Source: JAXFPC01 sp034180005
Lineage (GTDB): Bacteria > Bacillota > Negativicutes > Acidaminococcales > Acidaminococcaceae
NCBI GenBank assembly: GCA_034180005.1
Contig: JAXFPC010000018.1
Span: 1-46,830 of the forward strand
DNA: 46,830 nt
Direction of reading: 5' to 3'
Positions 15,942-24,497 of the stretch are shown here, in pieces; position 1 is the first letter of the stretch; every line of letters begins with the position of its first letter. The position numbers and the translations under genes are program-made. Under the pieces are notes generated by a model. The model was not told where the DNA came from and did not search any database. It worked only from the letters and a program-made list of their open reading frames with translations.

Positions 15942-16601
15942 TTATCGCTCCGATTCTTCCCGCAATATTTTTACTCCGGCGCTTGTTCCTATTCTATCAG
16001 CTCCTGCGTTTATCATTGCTAAAGCAGTTTGTAAGTCTCTGATGCTTCCGGCTGCCTTAACCAGCAAATCTAATTTTTTCGCTTCAGCCGACAGAATTTT
16101 AACATCCGATACAACAGCACCGCCTTTACTGAAACCTGTGCTCGTTTTTACGAAATGAGCACCAGCTTCTTTTATGACTCTGCAAGCGGTAATTTTTTCT
16201 TCGTCTGTGAGCAGGCACGTTTCTATTATTACTTTTACCGGCGCCGGAGCAGCAGCTTTTACTACTGCAGTTATATCGTCACACACAACATTATATCTGC
16301 CTTCTTTGAGCGCTCCGATATTAAGAACCATGTCAACCTCGTCAGCTCCGTCATCATGAACGGCAAGTTTCGCTTCCAACGCTTTCACCTCGGAACGCTC
16401 TGCACCTAAAGGAAAACCGATTACAGTAACTACCGATACCCCGCTGCCTTCCAATGCTCGCTTGGACAAAGCAACATGACAAGGATTCACACACACGCTT
16501 CTCATATTATACGCAGCAGCTTCAGCACACAACTTTTTAATTTCTTCTTCCGACGCCTCAGGTTTGAGCATAGTATGCTCCAAATAATTTGCAAAGCTCA
16601 T
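15942..16601 (-). CDS. deoC: Deoxyribose-phosphate aldolase
   Basis: DeoC cleaves 2-deoxyribose-5-phosphate to glyceraldehyde-3-phosphate and acetaldehyde in deoxynucleoside breakdown. The 219-aa TIM barrel has the active-site segment HFVKTSTGFSKGGA with the Schiff-base lysine, the EVDMVLNIGALKEGRY segment, the KVIIETCLLTDEEK segment and the second conserved lysine in LVKAAGSIRDL. GGGAGG lies upstream of the ATG. It is a single gene with its own promoter; no other nucleoside catabolism gene (deoA, deoB, cdd) lies in the window. Confidence 0.97.
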   Translation of the reverse strand: MSFANYLEHTMLKPEASEEEIKKLCAEAAAYNMRSVCVNPCHVALSKRALEGSGVSVVTVIGFPLGAERSEVKALEAKLAVHDDGADEVDMVLNIGALKEGRYNVVCDDITAVVKAAAPAPVKVIIETCLLTDEEKITACRVIKEAGAHFVKTSTGFSKGGAVVSDVKILSAEAKKLDLLVKAAGSIRDLQTALAMINAGADRIGTSAGVKILREESER

Positions 16602-16637
16602 AAAATTATCAGCCTCCCGTAAAATTCATTACACTTA

Positions 16638-16666
16638 ATTATAACAGCGAATCTCTTTTATGTCTA
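16638..16666 (-). promoter_or_regulatory. deoC promoter
   Basis: On the minus strand -35 TAGACA (16666-16661), a 17-bp spacer and -10 TATAAT (16643-16638) lie about 35 bp before the deoC ATG. Confidence 0.7.
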
Positions 16667-16692
16667 ACACATTTGAGCATTTGAACATTCTT

Positions 16693-16736
16693 AATATCAT
16701 AAATCTATTGATATTTAGTATAAATATTGATATAAT
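16693..16736 (+). promoter_or_regulatory. Importer operon promoter with dyad repeats
   Basis: The plus strand has -35 TTGATA (16708-16713), a 17-bp spacer and -10 TATAAT (16731-16736). An inverted repeat AATATCA-N9-TGATATT (16693-16715) covers the -35, and the nonamer TATTGATAT is repeated at 16706-16714 and 16725-16733, the second over the -10. This arrangement suggests a repressor operator. It does not resemble the E. coli NikR site, so the regulator is unknown. Confidence 0.6.
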
Positions 16737-16776
16737 TCTTATCTGCATAGACTTTTATTTTTACAAGGAGGCATAT

Positions 16777-18336
16777 ATGAAAAAAGCAAAAATAATTCTC
16801 CCTATTATCATCGGAACAATACTCGTAGGCGGATGCAGCGGAGATAAAAATGCAGATTTAAAAGCAAAAAAAGAGATCACTATTTCTGCCGGATATAATA
16901 TTGTGGCCGGAAAATTTGATCCAACAATAGGATATGGTGTCTGGGCTCCTGATATTTTCCACAGTCATATTCTAACAGTGGGAAAGAATAATGAATTGAT
17001 TAATGATCTTGCTACGGAAAGCACAATCAGTCCTGACGGTCTGACATACACTTATAAAATCAGGAAAGACGCAAAATTCAGCGACGGAAAACCTTTAACG
17101 GCTAAAGATATTGTATTCACTTTTGAAAAAACAAAGGATCAAGCTTCAGCTGCGGACATGACGATGCTTGATAAAGTTGAAGCCAAAGACGATTACACTG
17201 TTGTCTTTTCGTTGAAAAAACCGTGGTCAACATTCCCTTACAGTCTCACCGAAACTGGAATCGTTCCGCAGCACGCTTATACTGCTGCCTATGGTGATCA
17301 TCCTATCGGTTCCGGTCCTTGGAAAGTTCTAGAATTGAAAAAGAATCAGCAGCTCATCCTCGTTCCCAATGAGCATTACTACGGCAAGAAACCTAATTTT
17401 GAAAAAGTAACAATACTTCGTCTTGATGAAGATGCCGCTCTGGCAGCAGCAAAATCCGGCAAACTTGATCTCGTGTATGTTAACGGCGAAGCTGCCCAAA
17501 ATACCGTCAAGGGTATGAAAATTTTAGCTTTGCCTACTATAGACAGCTTTGCGATTAATCTTCCGACAATAACCGAAAGAACAATTGATGGTGAAAAAGT
17601 AGGCAATAACATAACCAGTGACATTGCTATAAGAAAAGCTCTGAATATAGGTATCGATCGCAAGAAAATTATCGAAAACTCTATAAGCGGCAAAGGCGTT
17701 CCCGCTTTCGGTACGAGTCCTGACGTCCCCTGGAGCAGCAATACTCGGTTCGAAGACAACAAAGTTGCCGAAGCAAAAAAAATACTTGAAGAAGCCGGTT
17801 GGAAAGATACCGACGGCGACGGCATCCGAGATAAAAACGGTTTGAAAGCGCAATTCACAGTTACGGGCCGCAGCAACGACCTTGACCGATACAATACCGT
17901 CGTCGCTTTATCACAAAATGCCAAAGAACTTGGCATAGATATAGTTCCTAAATCAGAAGCATGGTCGCAGGCACGCAAGGCTAGAGCAATTCCTACTTGT
18001 TGGGCATTTGTTGACCTTAATCCAATAAATTTTTATAGGAATTATCATTCTTCTCAAATCGGTAAACAGACCATAGGTAATCCTGCTTCATATTCCAATA
18101 CAGAAGTTGACCGAGAAATAGAGCTGGCAATAGCTTCTGTCGACAATAAAACAGCTCAGGAACATTGGAAAAAAGCTCAAAAATTGGCAGAACAGGATGT
18201 CCCTTTCCTTACTATATCTTCGCCGCAACTGGTATACTTTGTCAAAGAAGGACTCAACATTCCCGACCTCGGTAAGCTTCCCGTACGCGGACAAGGACTT
18301 TCCATTTTAGAAAACATGAATGAATGGTCTTTCTAA
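16777..18336 (+). CDS. Nickel/peptide ABC importer substrate-binding lipoprotein
   Basis: This 519-aa protein belongs to the SBP_bac_5 family (OppA/NikA/DppA) and would capture the substrate outside the membrane. It begins with a lipoprotein signal (KIILPIIIGTILVGGC, lipobox VGGC with Cys20), then has family hallmarks ATESTISPDGLTYTYKIRKDAKFSDGKPLTAKDI, GSGPWKV, IRKALNIGIDRKKI and AKKILEEAGWKDTDGDGIRDKNG. The open frame reaches back to 16660, but ATG at 16777 follows AAGGAGG by five bases and starts the signal peptide. First gene of a five-gene operon. The operon layout and the separate ATPases resemble NikABCDE, yet the substrate (Ni2+, another metal complex, or peptides) cannot be read from the sequence. 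Confidence 0.88.
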   Translation: MKKAKIILPIIIGTILVGGCSGDKNADLKAKKEITISAGYNIVAGKFDPTIGYGVWAPDIFHSHILTVGKNNELINDLATESTISPDGLTYTYKIRKDAKFSDGKPLTAKDIVFTFEKTKDQASAADMTMLDKVEAKDDYTVVFSLKKPWSTFPYSLTETGIVPQHAYTAAYGDHPIGSGPWKVLELKKNQQLILVPNEHYYGKKPNFEKVTILRLDEDAALAAAKSGKLDLVYVNGEAAQNTVKGMKILALPTIDSFAINLPTITERTIDGEKVGNNITSDIAIRKALNIGIDRKKIIENSISGKGVPAFGTSPDVPWSSNTRFEDNKVAEAKKILEEAGWKDTDGDGIRDKNGLKAQFTVTGRSNDLDRYNTVVALSQNAKELGIDIVPKSEAWSQARKARAIPTCWAFVDLNPINFYRNYHSSQIGKQTIGNPASYSNTEVDREIELAIASVDNKTAQEHWKKAQKLAEQDVPFLTISSPQLVYFVKEGLNIPDLGKLPVRGQGLSILENMNEWSF

Positions 18337-18370
18337 ATTACAACCGCGTAATTTATGAAAAGGAGTTTAA

Positions 18371-19351
18371 ATGAATTACAAATTCTTTCTTAAAACATTC
18401 ACGCGGATGATTCTTCTGCTGATTTCCGTATCAATGGTCAGTTTCTTTTTGATAACACATTCCCCTATCGATCCTATAGATACTTATCTCGGTGAAGCCA
18501 GAATTTCTGATGAGCAACGCATCAAACTGGAAGAAGAATGGGGACTTAACAAATCCCCGCTGGAAAGATATGTTATTTGGGGAGAACATATTCTAAGAGG
18601 AGATATGGGAGAGTCCATAACTTATCATCAACCGGTCAAAAAAGTTATCGAAGAACGTTTTTATGCGTCACTGATGCTTATGGGAACAGCTTGGATCATT
18701 ACAGGTTTCCTTGGGTTTGCATTGGGAATTGTTTCCGGCATGAACAAAAACAGTTTCTTGGATCGCTGTATAAAAACTTTTTGTCTTCTGCTAGCTTCAA
18801 CTCCGGTTTTCTGGATAGGTCTTTTGATGCTTATGATTTTTGCCGTAGAACTCGGATGGTTTCCGTTGGGACTTTCCATTCCCATCGGCAAACTTTCAGC
18901 AGAAGTCACTCTCGCGGAAAGACTGCATCATCTTGTTTTACCTGCGCTCACTCTCAGTATAACGGGAATTGCCAATATAACTTTGCACACCAGGCAAAAA
19001 CTTCTTGACGTTTTAAGCACTGACTATGTGCTGTTTGCAAAAGCCAGAGGAGAAACTGCACGACAAATATTATGGCGTCACGGATTGCGTAATATTTGTC
19101 TGCCTGCCGTCACGCTGCAGTTTTATTATTTCAGCGAACTTTTTGGCGGTTCCATTCTGGCTGAACAGGTATTTTCCTATCCCGGCCTGGGTAACGCAGT
19201 AGTACACGCCGGTCTGCACGGTGACGCTCCCCTGCTTTTGAGCGTAGCTCTGTTCAGCGCGCTGTTCATCTTCGTCGGCAATTTAACCGCCAACATAATT
19301 TACGGTCTTGTTGACCCGCAGATAAAAGAAGGAGGTCAAGTCAATGTCTGA
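18371..19351 (+). CDS. ABC importer permease (NikB/DppB type)
   Basis: This 326-aa polytopic protein is the first of two permeases. It has an N-terminal membrane helix, the DPIDTYLGEARISDEQ segment typical of OppB/DppB/NikB proteins, about six membrane helices, and the EAA loop that contacts the ATPase (ARGETARQILWRHGLRN). AAGGAG precedes the ATG, 34 bp after the lipoprotein gene. Its end overlaps the second permease gene by 8 bases. Length and pattern are typical for the family; substrate is unknown. Confidence 0.9.
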   Translation: MNYKFFLKTFTRMILLLISVSMVSFFLITHSPIDPIDTYLGEARISDEQRIKLEEEWGLNKSPLERYVIWGEHILRGDMGESITYHQPVKKVIEERFYASLMLMGTAWIITGFLGFALGIVSGMNKNSFLDRCIKTFCLLLASTPVFWIGLLMLMIFAVELGWFPLGLSIPIGKLSAEVTLAERLHHLVLPALTLSITGIANITLHTRQKLLDVLSTDYVLFAKARGETARQILWRHGLRNICLPAVTLQFYYFSELFGGSILAEQVFSYPGLGNAVVHAGLHGDAPLLLSVALFSALFIFVGNLTANIIYGLVDPQIKEGGQVNV

Positions 19352-20186
19352 TAACAAATTTTCTACTTGGCTTAACCCTCGGCGAAAAACAATGCTGATT
19401 ATAGGTATCGGTATCTTTATTCTTTTGGGCATATCTCTCTGGGGAGAAATTATGGATCCTCAACTATACGCTCCCAATTATGCAGCCAAAAGATTATCCC
19501 CATCTCTGGCTCATCCCTTTGGAACGGATAACATCGGGCGCGATATGTTTTTCAGAACTGTTTGCGGATTATCTTTAAGTATCCGCATCGGTCTTATGGC
19601 GGCTTTTCTTAGCTCCATTGCGGCTCTGATTCTTGGAAGCCTTTCCGCAATATTTGGCGGAAAAGTAGATACTGCTGTTAATTTTCTTGTCGACCTTTGC
19701 ATGGGTATTCCGCATCTCGTGTTACTTATTCTTATTTCAATAGCTCTCGGAGGCGGAGCATCAGGTGTCATAGGAGGCGTCGTATTTACTCATTGGCCGG
19801 GACTGACACGTATTGTGAGAGCCGAAGTAATGCAAATACGCTCCGCTCAATACGTACAAGTAGCGCGCAAACTTGGCAAAAGCCGTTTGCATATTGCAGC
19901 CCAACATATTGTCCCTCACGTGTTTCCGCAATACCTTGTGGGGCTTATTCTTTTGTTTCCCCACGCTATCCTACATGAAGCCGGCGTTACTTTTTTAGGC
20001 TACGGCCTTCCTCTTGATACTCCTGCTGTAGGAATCATTTTGTCGGAATCCATGAAATATTTGGCTACAGGTATGTGGTGGTTGACATTCTTCCCCGGAA
20101 TAACACTTTTGTTGGTAGTGCACTTATTCAATCAGACAGGGGATTATCTAAAAATTTTGGTTGATCCTCACAGTTCCAGAGAGTAG
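19344..20186 (+). CDS. ABC importer permease (NikC/DppC type)
   Basis: This 280-aa polytopic protein is the second permease. After the first membrane helix it has the classic HPFGTDNIGRDMF motif of OppC/DppC/NikC proteins, then a binding-protein-dependent transport domain with the EAA-type loop (VARKLGKSRLHIAAQHIVPHVFP). Its ATG lies inside the end of the first permease gene, with AAGGAGG upstream, so the two are coupled and should be made in equal amounts. It would pair with the upstream permease to form the channel. Confidence 0.9.
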   Translation: MSDNKFSTWLNPRRKTMLIIGIGIFILLGISLWGEIMDPQLYAPNYAAKRLSPSLAHPFGTDNIGRDMFFRTVCGLSLSIRIGLMAAFLSSIAALILGSLSAIFGGKVDTAVNFLVDLCMGIPHLVLLILISIALGGGASGVIGGVVFTHWPGLTRIVRAEVMQIRSAQYVQVARKLGKSRLHIAAQHIVPHVFPQYLVGLILLFPHAILHEAGVTFLGYGLPLDTPAVGIILSESMKYLATGMWWLTFFPGITLLLVVHLFNQTGDYLKILVDPHSSRE

Positions 20187-20194
20187 GTGGCAGT

Positions 20195-21061
20195 ATGCAT
20201 ACAAAGAAAAATATTCTTGAAGTTAAAAATTTATCTATAGGGTTCGACAGCTACAACAGAAATATCGAAAAAGTTACTATTTGGCCTATCTCTTCCTTAA
20301 GCATAGAACTTGCTGCGGGAGAAATTATGGCTATAGTAGGGTCAAGCGGCTCCGGGAAAAGTCTTTTAGCTCATGCTGTAATGAATATTCTCCCTGACAA
20401 TTCTCATACGAGCGGTGAAATATTTTATCAAGAAAAGAAGCTCACACCGGAGCGCATAGCTAAACTCCGCGGCTCTGAAATCGCTTTTATTCCTCAATCC
20501 GTAGCTTTTTTAGATCCGCTTATGCGTGTTGGAGAACAGGTTTGCGGTGTCGCCGGTAATAAAGTCAAAAATTTACAGGAAAAAGCCTTCGAGTACTTCG
20601 GTCTTAACAAGAAAGCGGAACAACTTTACCCGTTCCAGCTTTCCGGTGGAATGGCCAGACGCGTGCTGCTCTCAACTGCTAAGATTACTGACGCCAAACT
20701 CATTATAGCCGACGAACCGACACCCGGTCTTGACCTGGCAATTGCTCTCAACGCGCTCAAAGATTTCAGACGCATGGCTGATGAGGGAAAAGGTATCATC
20801 CTCATTACTCATGATATAGATCTTGCCATAAACATCGCTGATAAGATTGCCATTTTCTACGACGGCAAGGTTGTCGAAACAGCAGCGACGAAAATTTTTA
20901 AAGGTGACGGCACAGGATTGTGTCATCCGTACAGTCAGGCGCTTTTCCAGGCGCTGCCACAAAACGGTTTTAAGCTGGAGACTTGTCCTCACTGCGGATT
21001 GAGCTCCGCTGTATGGAAAGTGGACGCAACGGGAATGAGGTGTGAATGTGGCAATTCTTGA
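20195..21061 (+). CDS. ABC importer ATPase (NikD/DppD type) with Cys4 tail
   Basis: This 288-aa ATPase has Walker A GSSGSGKS, signature LSGGMARR, Walker B LIIADEPT and the switch His in ILITHD. After the family-typical HPYSQALFQALP segment it ends in a short tail with two Cys pairs, CPHCG and CECG, spaced like a small zinc ribbon. Usual members end in CxFxxRC motifs instead, so this tail is unusual. It starts 8 bp after the second permease and its 3' end overlaps the next ATPase gene. The two ATPases would form a heterodimer. Confidence 0.88.
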   Translation: MHTKKNILEVKNLSIGFDSYNRNIEKVTIWPISSLSIELAAGEIMAIVGSSGSGKSLLAHAVMNILPDNSHTSGEIFYQEKKLTPERIAKLRGSEIAFIPQSVAFLDPLMRVGEQVCGVAGNKVKNLQEKAFEYFGLNKKAEQLYPFQLSGGMARRVLLSTAKITDAKLIIADEPTPGLDLAIALNALKDFRRMADEGKGIILITHDIDLAINIADKIAIFYDGKVVETAATKIFKGDGTGLCHPYSQALFQALPQNGFKLETCPHCGLSSAVWKVDATGMRCECGNS

Positions 21062-21683
21062 AGTAAAAAATATAAGCTTTCGTTACGGCAGCGGACCATG
21101 GATTCTCAAGGACGTAGCATTCTCTGTTGAAGAGGGCGAACGCGTCGTTATCCTCGGGCCAAGCGGTTACGGCAAGAGTACGCTGGCTAAAATAATCGCC
21201 GGCTATCTCAAACCTGCGACAGGAGAAATTCTTTTTAACGGCAAGCCTTTACCGCCTGACGGTTTTTGCCCCATCCAACTCATTTATCAGCATCCGGAGA
21301 AGGCTCTGAATCCGCGCTGGAAAATAAAACGCTCTTTAACGGAGGCAGGCATGCCTGACGCCGAAGTGCTCAAACATGTCGGCATACAAGAAAAATGGTA
21401 TGATCGTTGGCCGAATGAACTTTCCGGAGGAGAATTGCAGCGTTTTTGTGTTGCCAGAGTTTTACGTCCGGAAGTACGTATGCTGATTGCCGATGAGATG
21501 ACGACCATGCTGGATCCTCTAAATCAAGCTCATATTTGGAATTTTATTCTCAGTTATGCCAAAACTCACAACATAACGCTCTTAGCTATAACACACAACA
21601 AATATCTTGCTCAAAGAATAGCGGACAGAATAATAAAAATCCCGGAGCTTAACCATATAGAAGCCAATATCGCTGATCTTTAA
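21048..21683 (+). CDS. ABC importer ATPase (NikE/DppF type)
   Basis: This 211-aa ATPase is the fifth gene of the importer operon. It has Walker A GPSGYGKST, Q-loop QLIYQHPEKALNP, signature LSGGELQR, Walker B MLIADEMT and AITHN (Asn where a His-Asp or His-Asn pair is usual). Two in-frame GTG codons lie near the start; GTG at 21048 is seven bases after GAGG and is preferred over the one at 21042. At 211 aa it is short, lacking the C-terminal extension of DppF/OppF but close to NikE. It overlaps the previous gene and is followed by a strong terminator. Confidence 0.88.
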   Translation: MAILEVKNISFRYGSGPWILKDVAFSVEEGERVVILGPSGYGKSTLAKIIAGYLKPATGEILFNGKPLPPDGFCPIQLIYQHPEKALNPRWKIKRSLTEAGMPDAEVLKHVGIQEKWYDRWPNELSGGELQRFCVARVLRPEVRMLIADEMTTMLDPLNQAHIWNFILSYAKTHNITLLAITHNKYLAQRIADRIIKIPELNHIEANIADL

Positions 21684-21707
21684 TCATACTCTTTGCGCTC
21701 GAATAAT

Positions 21708-21743
21708 AAAAAATCCCGGTGAGCAATGCTCACCGGGATTTTT
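21708..21743. terminator. Bidirectional terminator, importer operon/tsf
   Basis: A perfect long stem (AAAAATCCCGGTGAG...CTCACCGGGATTTTT) lies between the convergent importer operon and tsf, with A and T runs on both sides. It can end transcription from either strand. Confidence 0.93.
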
Positions 21744-21761
21744 ATTTTCAGTTCCAAAAAA

Positions 21762-22637
21762 TTATTTAATCTGCGCCATAACTTCAGCAGCAAAATCTTC
21801 CTGTTTTTTCTCAATGCCCTCACCCATTTGGAAGCGAGCGAATGCATCAACGTCACAATTATTTGCTTTCAAAAGTTTAGCGATGGTCTGATCAGGATCT
21901 TTAACAAATTCCTGATCCAACAGACAAACTTCTTTATAATACTTTTGAATACGGCCTGTAACCATCTTCTCAATTATATTTTCCGGTTTACCTTCCTGAC
22001 GAGCCTGTTCGGAAAGCACTGCCTTCTCATGCTCCAACTCAGCTGCAGGAACTTCGTCGCGACGCAGGTATGCCGGTTTAGCGGCAGCAATGTGCATAGC
22101 CACATCTTTACCAAGCTCTGCAGAGCCGCCGGTCAAGCTTACAAGAACGCCGATTTTGCCACCACCGTGAATGTATGCGGCAACCTGACCTTCCGGAGAT
22201 TCATAACGCGCGAAACGGCGCAAAGAAATATTCTCGCCGATCTTAGCAATGGCCTCCGTAATGATGTCGGCAACTGTTTTACCTTCCAATTCAGACGCGT
22301 TAAGCGCTTCAACGTCGGCAGGATTTACAGCAACTACCTGTGCGGCAATTTTGTTTACCAAAGCCTTGAAGTCGTCAGTCTTCGCAACAAAGTCGGTTTC
22401 ACAGTTTATCTCAACAATAGCTCCCGCTTTAGCGTCGGGAGTAACGGAAAAGCCTACAACACCTTCGGCAGCGATACGACCGGATTTTTTCTTAGCAGTA
22501 GACAAACCTTTTTCACGCAGAAAATCAATAGCCGCTTCCATATTGCCGTCACAAGCGGTAAGCGCCTTTTTGCAGTCCATCATACCGGCTCCGGTTGTTT
22601 CGCGCAGCTCTTTTACCATAGCAGCAGTAATAGCCAT
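21762..22637 (-). CDS. tsf: Translation elongation factor Ts
   Basis: EF-Ts is the guanine-nucleotide exchange factor for EF-Tu. The 291-aa protein has the N-terminal UBA-like domain with VKELRETTGAGMMDCKKAL, the DFLREKGL segment and the ECETDFVA-type motif (NCETDFVAK). A TTG one codon upstream at 22640 is possible, but ATG at 22637 is well placed after AGGAGG. It lies 31 bp downstream of rpsB in the usual rpsB-tsf operon. Length is typical. Confidence 0.98.
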   Translation of the reverse strand: MAITAAMVKELRETTGAGMMDCKKALTACDGNMEAAIDFLREKGLSTAKKKSGRIAAEGVVGFSVTPDAKAGAIVEINCETDFVAKTDDFKALVNKIAAQVVAVNPADVEALNASELEGKTVADIITEAIAKIGENISLRRFARYESPEGQVAAYIHGGGKIGVLVSLTGGSAELGKDVAMHIAAAKPAYLRRDEVPAAELEHEKAVLSEQARQEGKPENIIEKMVTGRIQKYYKEVCLLDQEFVKDPDQTIAKLLKANNCDVDAFARFQMGEGIEKKQEDFAAEVMAQIK

Positions 22638-22668
22638 CAAAAATTCCTCCTAAAATTTATCTAAAGAA

Positions 22669-23400
22669 TTATTCAGCTTCTTCTGCAGCAACTTCAGCTG
22701 CAGCTTCCTCGGTCTGCATTCCCTGGCGACCTTCCAGAACGGCGTCAGCCATTTTTGCAGTCAACAGTTTAACGGCGCGGATAGCATCGTCATTAGCGGG
22801 AATAACGTAATCAACCTCATCCGGATCGCAGTTAGTATCAACTGTAGCAACGATAGGAATATTGAGTTTATGAGCTTCCAATACGGCAATATGCTCCTTG
22901 CGCGGATCAACTATGAACATAGCACCGGGAACTTTTTTCATGTCTTTGATACCGCCGAGATATTTGGTCAGCTTTTCCATTTCATGACGCAGACCTATAA
23001 CTTCTTTCTTCGGCAGGACGTCAAATATTCCGTCAGCTTCCATCGCTTCCAATTTACGCAGACGGGCAATACGATTCTGAATAGTTTTGAAATTGGTCAG
23101 CATGCCGCCCAACCAACGCTCGTTCACGAAGAACATGTTGCAACGAAGGGCTTCGTCCTTGATAGCTTCCTGAGCCTGTTTCTTGGTCCCTACGAAAAGG
23201 ATGCTTTCTCCGGCAGCAGCTACGCTACGCAGGAAATTGTAAGCTTCATCAACTTTTTTTACAGTTTTCTGCAGGTCGATGATGTAGATGCCGTTGCGCT
23301 CGGTGAAGATGTATGGAGCCATCTTAGGGTTCCAACGACGAGTCTGATGTCCGAAGTGAACACCTGCTTCCAATAATTGTTTCATAGAAATAATAGCCAT
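22669..23400 (-). CDS. rpsB: 30S ribosomal protein S2
   Basis: S2 is a late-assembling protein of the small ribosomal subunit and helps recruit S1. The 243-aa protein has the signature ISMKQLLEAGVHFGHQTRRWNPKM, RNGIYIIDLQKTV, FVGTKKQAQ, the WLGGMLTNFKTI segment and VDTNCDPDEVDYVIPANDDA. The C-terminal tail is Ala/Glu-rich. AGGAGG precedes the ATG. Its leader of about 105 bases can fold (see separate entry), and a strong promoter lies upstream; tsf follows. Confidence 0.98.
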   Translation of the reverse strand: MAIISMKQLLEAGVHFGHQTRRWNPKMAPYIFTERNGIYIIDLQKTVKKVDEAYNFLRSVAAAGESILFVGTKKQAQEAIKDEALRCNMFFVNERWLGGMLTNFKTIQNRIARLRKLEAMEADGIFDVLPKKEVIGLRHEMEKLTKYLGGIKDMKKVPGAMFIVDPRKEHIAVLEAHKLNIPIVATVDTNCDPDEVDYVIPANDDAIRAVKLLTAKMADAVLEGRQGMQTEEAAAEVAAEEAE

Positions 23401-23502
23401 TTTAAATCCTCCTGTTTTTCCTCCGCAGCAACTGTCGGTATCCTCACTGCGCGGCTGACGCAGACAGCGGACACCCTATTACCGCGTGTGTATTTTAACA
23501 CT
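23401..23502 (-). other. rpsB-tsf leader with nested hairpin
   Basis: The transcribed leader between the promoter and rpsB is G+C-rich compared with its surroundings. It can form a nested structure at 23432-23467: CTGTC/GACAG outside and TGCG/CGCA inside. Ribosomal protein leaders often bind the encoded protein for feedback control, so an S2-responsive leader is possible, but I do not recognise a described family. Confidence 0.4.
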
Positions 23503-23508
23503 CCGAGT

Positions 23509-23537
23509 ATTTTATCACATCTTATATATATTGACAA
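23509..23537 (-). promoter_or_regulatory. rpsB-tsf promoter
   Basis: On the minus strand -35 TTGTCA (23537-23532), a 17-bp spacer and an extended -10, TGA-TAAAAT (23517-23509), form a strong promoter. It lies just after the stop of the preceding 312-aa gene, and TTGAC-TCTT-GTCAA makes a dyad over the -35. Confidence 0.8.
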
Positions 23538-23555
23538 GAGTCAATATACTTCAAA

Positions 23556-24494
23556 TCAACTTATATCTCTCAACAAAGTCTTATCGGAAGCAGTCAAAAC
23601 ATCCGGCTCCGTCAAACCTCTCAGAAACTGCATCTGCTTGCGGCTGCTTTTAGGCATAGTATTCTGCCAGTACAGTATTGTCATCTGAAAAAGTTTTTTT
23701 ACTCGCCTCTGCTTCCTTTCGCTCCCCGCGCGCGCCAGAAGCAATTCGTGCCAACGCGTAAACACTTCCAGTTCGTCCGACATCTGCATCCGCGAGGCTG
23801 ACGTAACAAGGTCGCGCAAAGCTCTCACAGCAGTTTGCAAATCTTCCTTGCGCTCCGCAACGGATCGTCTCTCTTCCGCAGCACGTCCTATGAGCAACAT
23901 GTAAAACGCGAACAGATGCTCATAGGCTGTTAAAGCCTTGTCAGATCCGTCCCAACAACAATACAAACAAAAATGCTGCTGCAGATTCAAAAGCAAACTT
24001 CTGCGTTTATTCCCGCAAGAATTCAATAGCTCGCGCAGCAGGATACGAAAGAGCCAGGTCGACTCACCTTTCCAGCCGCGCCTAAGCATACGCGCCAACA
24101 AACCTGTCCACTCACTCCAGAAGTATATGCTTCGTTTTTCATCAAGCGTGCCTGTAAACACCGTAACCATTTTGCCGACTTCTTCCCGGAGTTCCGACAA
24201 TCGACGATCACAAACGGCAAAAATCATCATCTGTAAAAACTCGAAAGACAAAGCTTCCTGCTCCGATTCGCGCAAAGCTGCATACAGTCGCTCTCCGTGT
24301 TTATCTAAAACATGTCGCGCCAAGGCAGTTTCATTTTTACGAACAACAGCGGATAAAAGTAATTTTTGCTCTCGCAAATATGTCCCCGTTTCCATATCAT
24401 CCGGAAAAAGCGCCTGCAAGTCTACCTCTATTTTTTCAGTCCGACCGTTGCGTATTGCAACGGCACACTTAAGAACAATATCTTCCGACTGCAT
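23556..24494 (-). CDS. Hypothetical protein downstream of pyk
   Basis: I do not recognise this 312-aa protein. It is soluble by appearance: no signal peptide, no convincing membrane segment, mostly predicted helix and rich in Arg, Leu and Glu. Examples are ALRESEQEALSFEFLQMMIF and the basic stretch GSERKQRRVKKLFQM near the C terminus. A Trp-rich segment, FWSEWTGLLARMLRRGWKG, occupies the middle. It starts only 3 bp after the pyk stop and is therefore co-transcribed with pyruvate kinase, and it ends just before the rpsB promoter. Coding character is supported by an uninterrupted 312-codon frame in a tight operon. A repeat-type helical scaffold is possible but unproven. Confidence 0.75.
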   Translation of the reverse strand: MQSEDIVLKCAVAIRNGRTEKIEVDLQALFPDDMETGTYLREQKLLLSAVVRKNETALARHVLDKHGERLYAALRESEQEALSFEFLQMMIFAVCDRRLSELREEVGKMVTVFTGTLDEKRSIYFWSEWTGLLARMLRRGWKGESTWLFRILLRELLNSCGNKRRSLLLNLQQHFCLYCCWDGSDKALTAYEHLFAFYMLLIGRAAEERRSVAERKEDLQTAVRALRDLVTSASRMQMSDELEVFTRWHELLLARAGSERKQRRVKKLFQMTILYWQNTMPKSSRKQMQFLRGLTEPDVLTASDKTLLRDIS

Positions 24495-24497
24495 AAT

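Noticed and set aside
16693..16736. NikR operator
   Set aside because: The E. coli-type GTATGA-N16-TCATAC pattern is not present; only an unrelated dyad is seen.
16660..16776. Upstream extension of the binding-protein gene
   Set aside because: It contains the promoter, and the ATG at 16777 has the AAGGAGG site and begins the lipoprotein signal.
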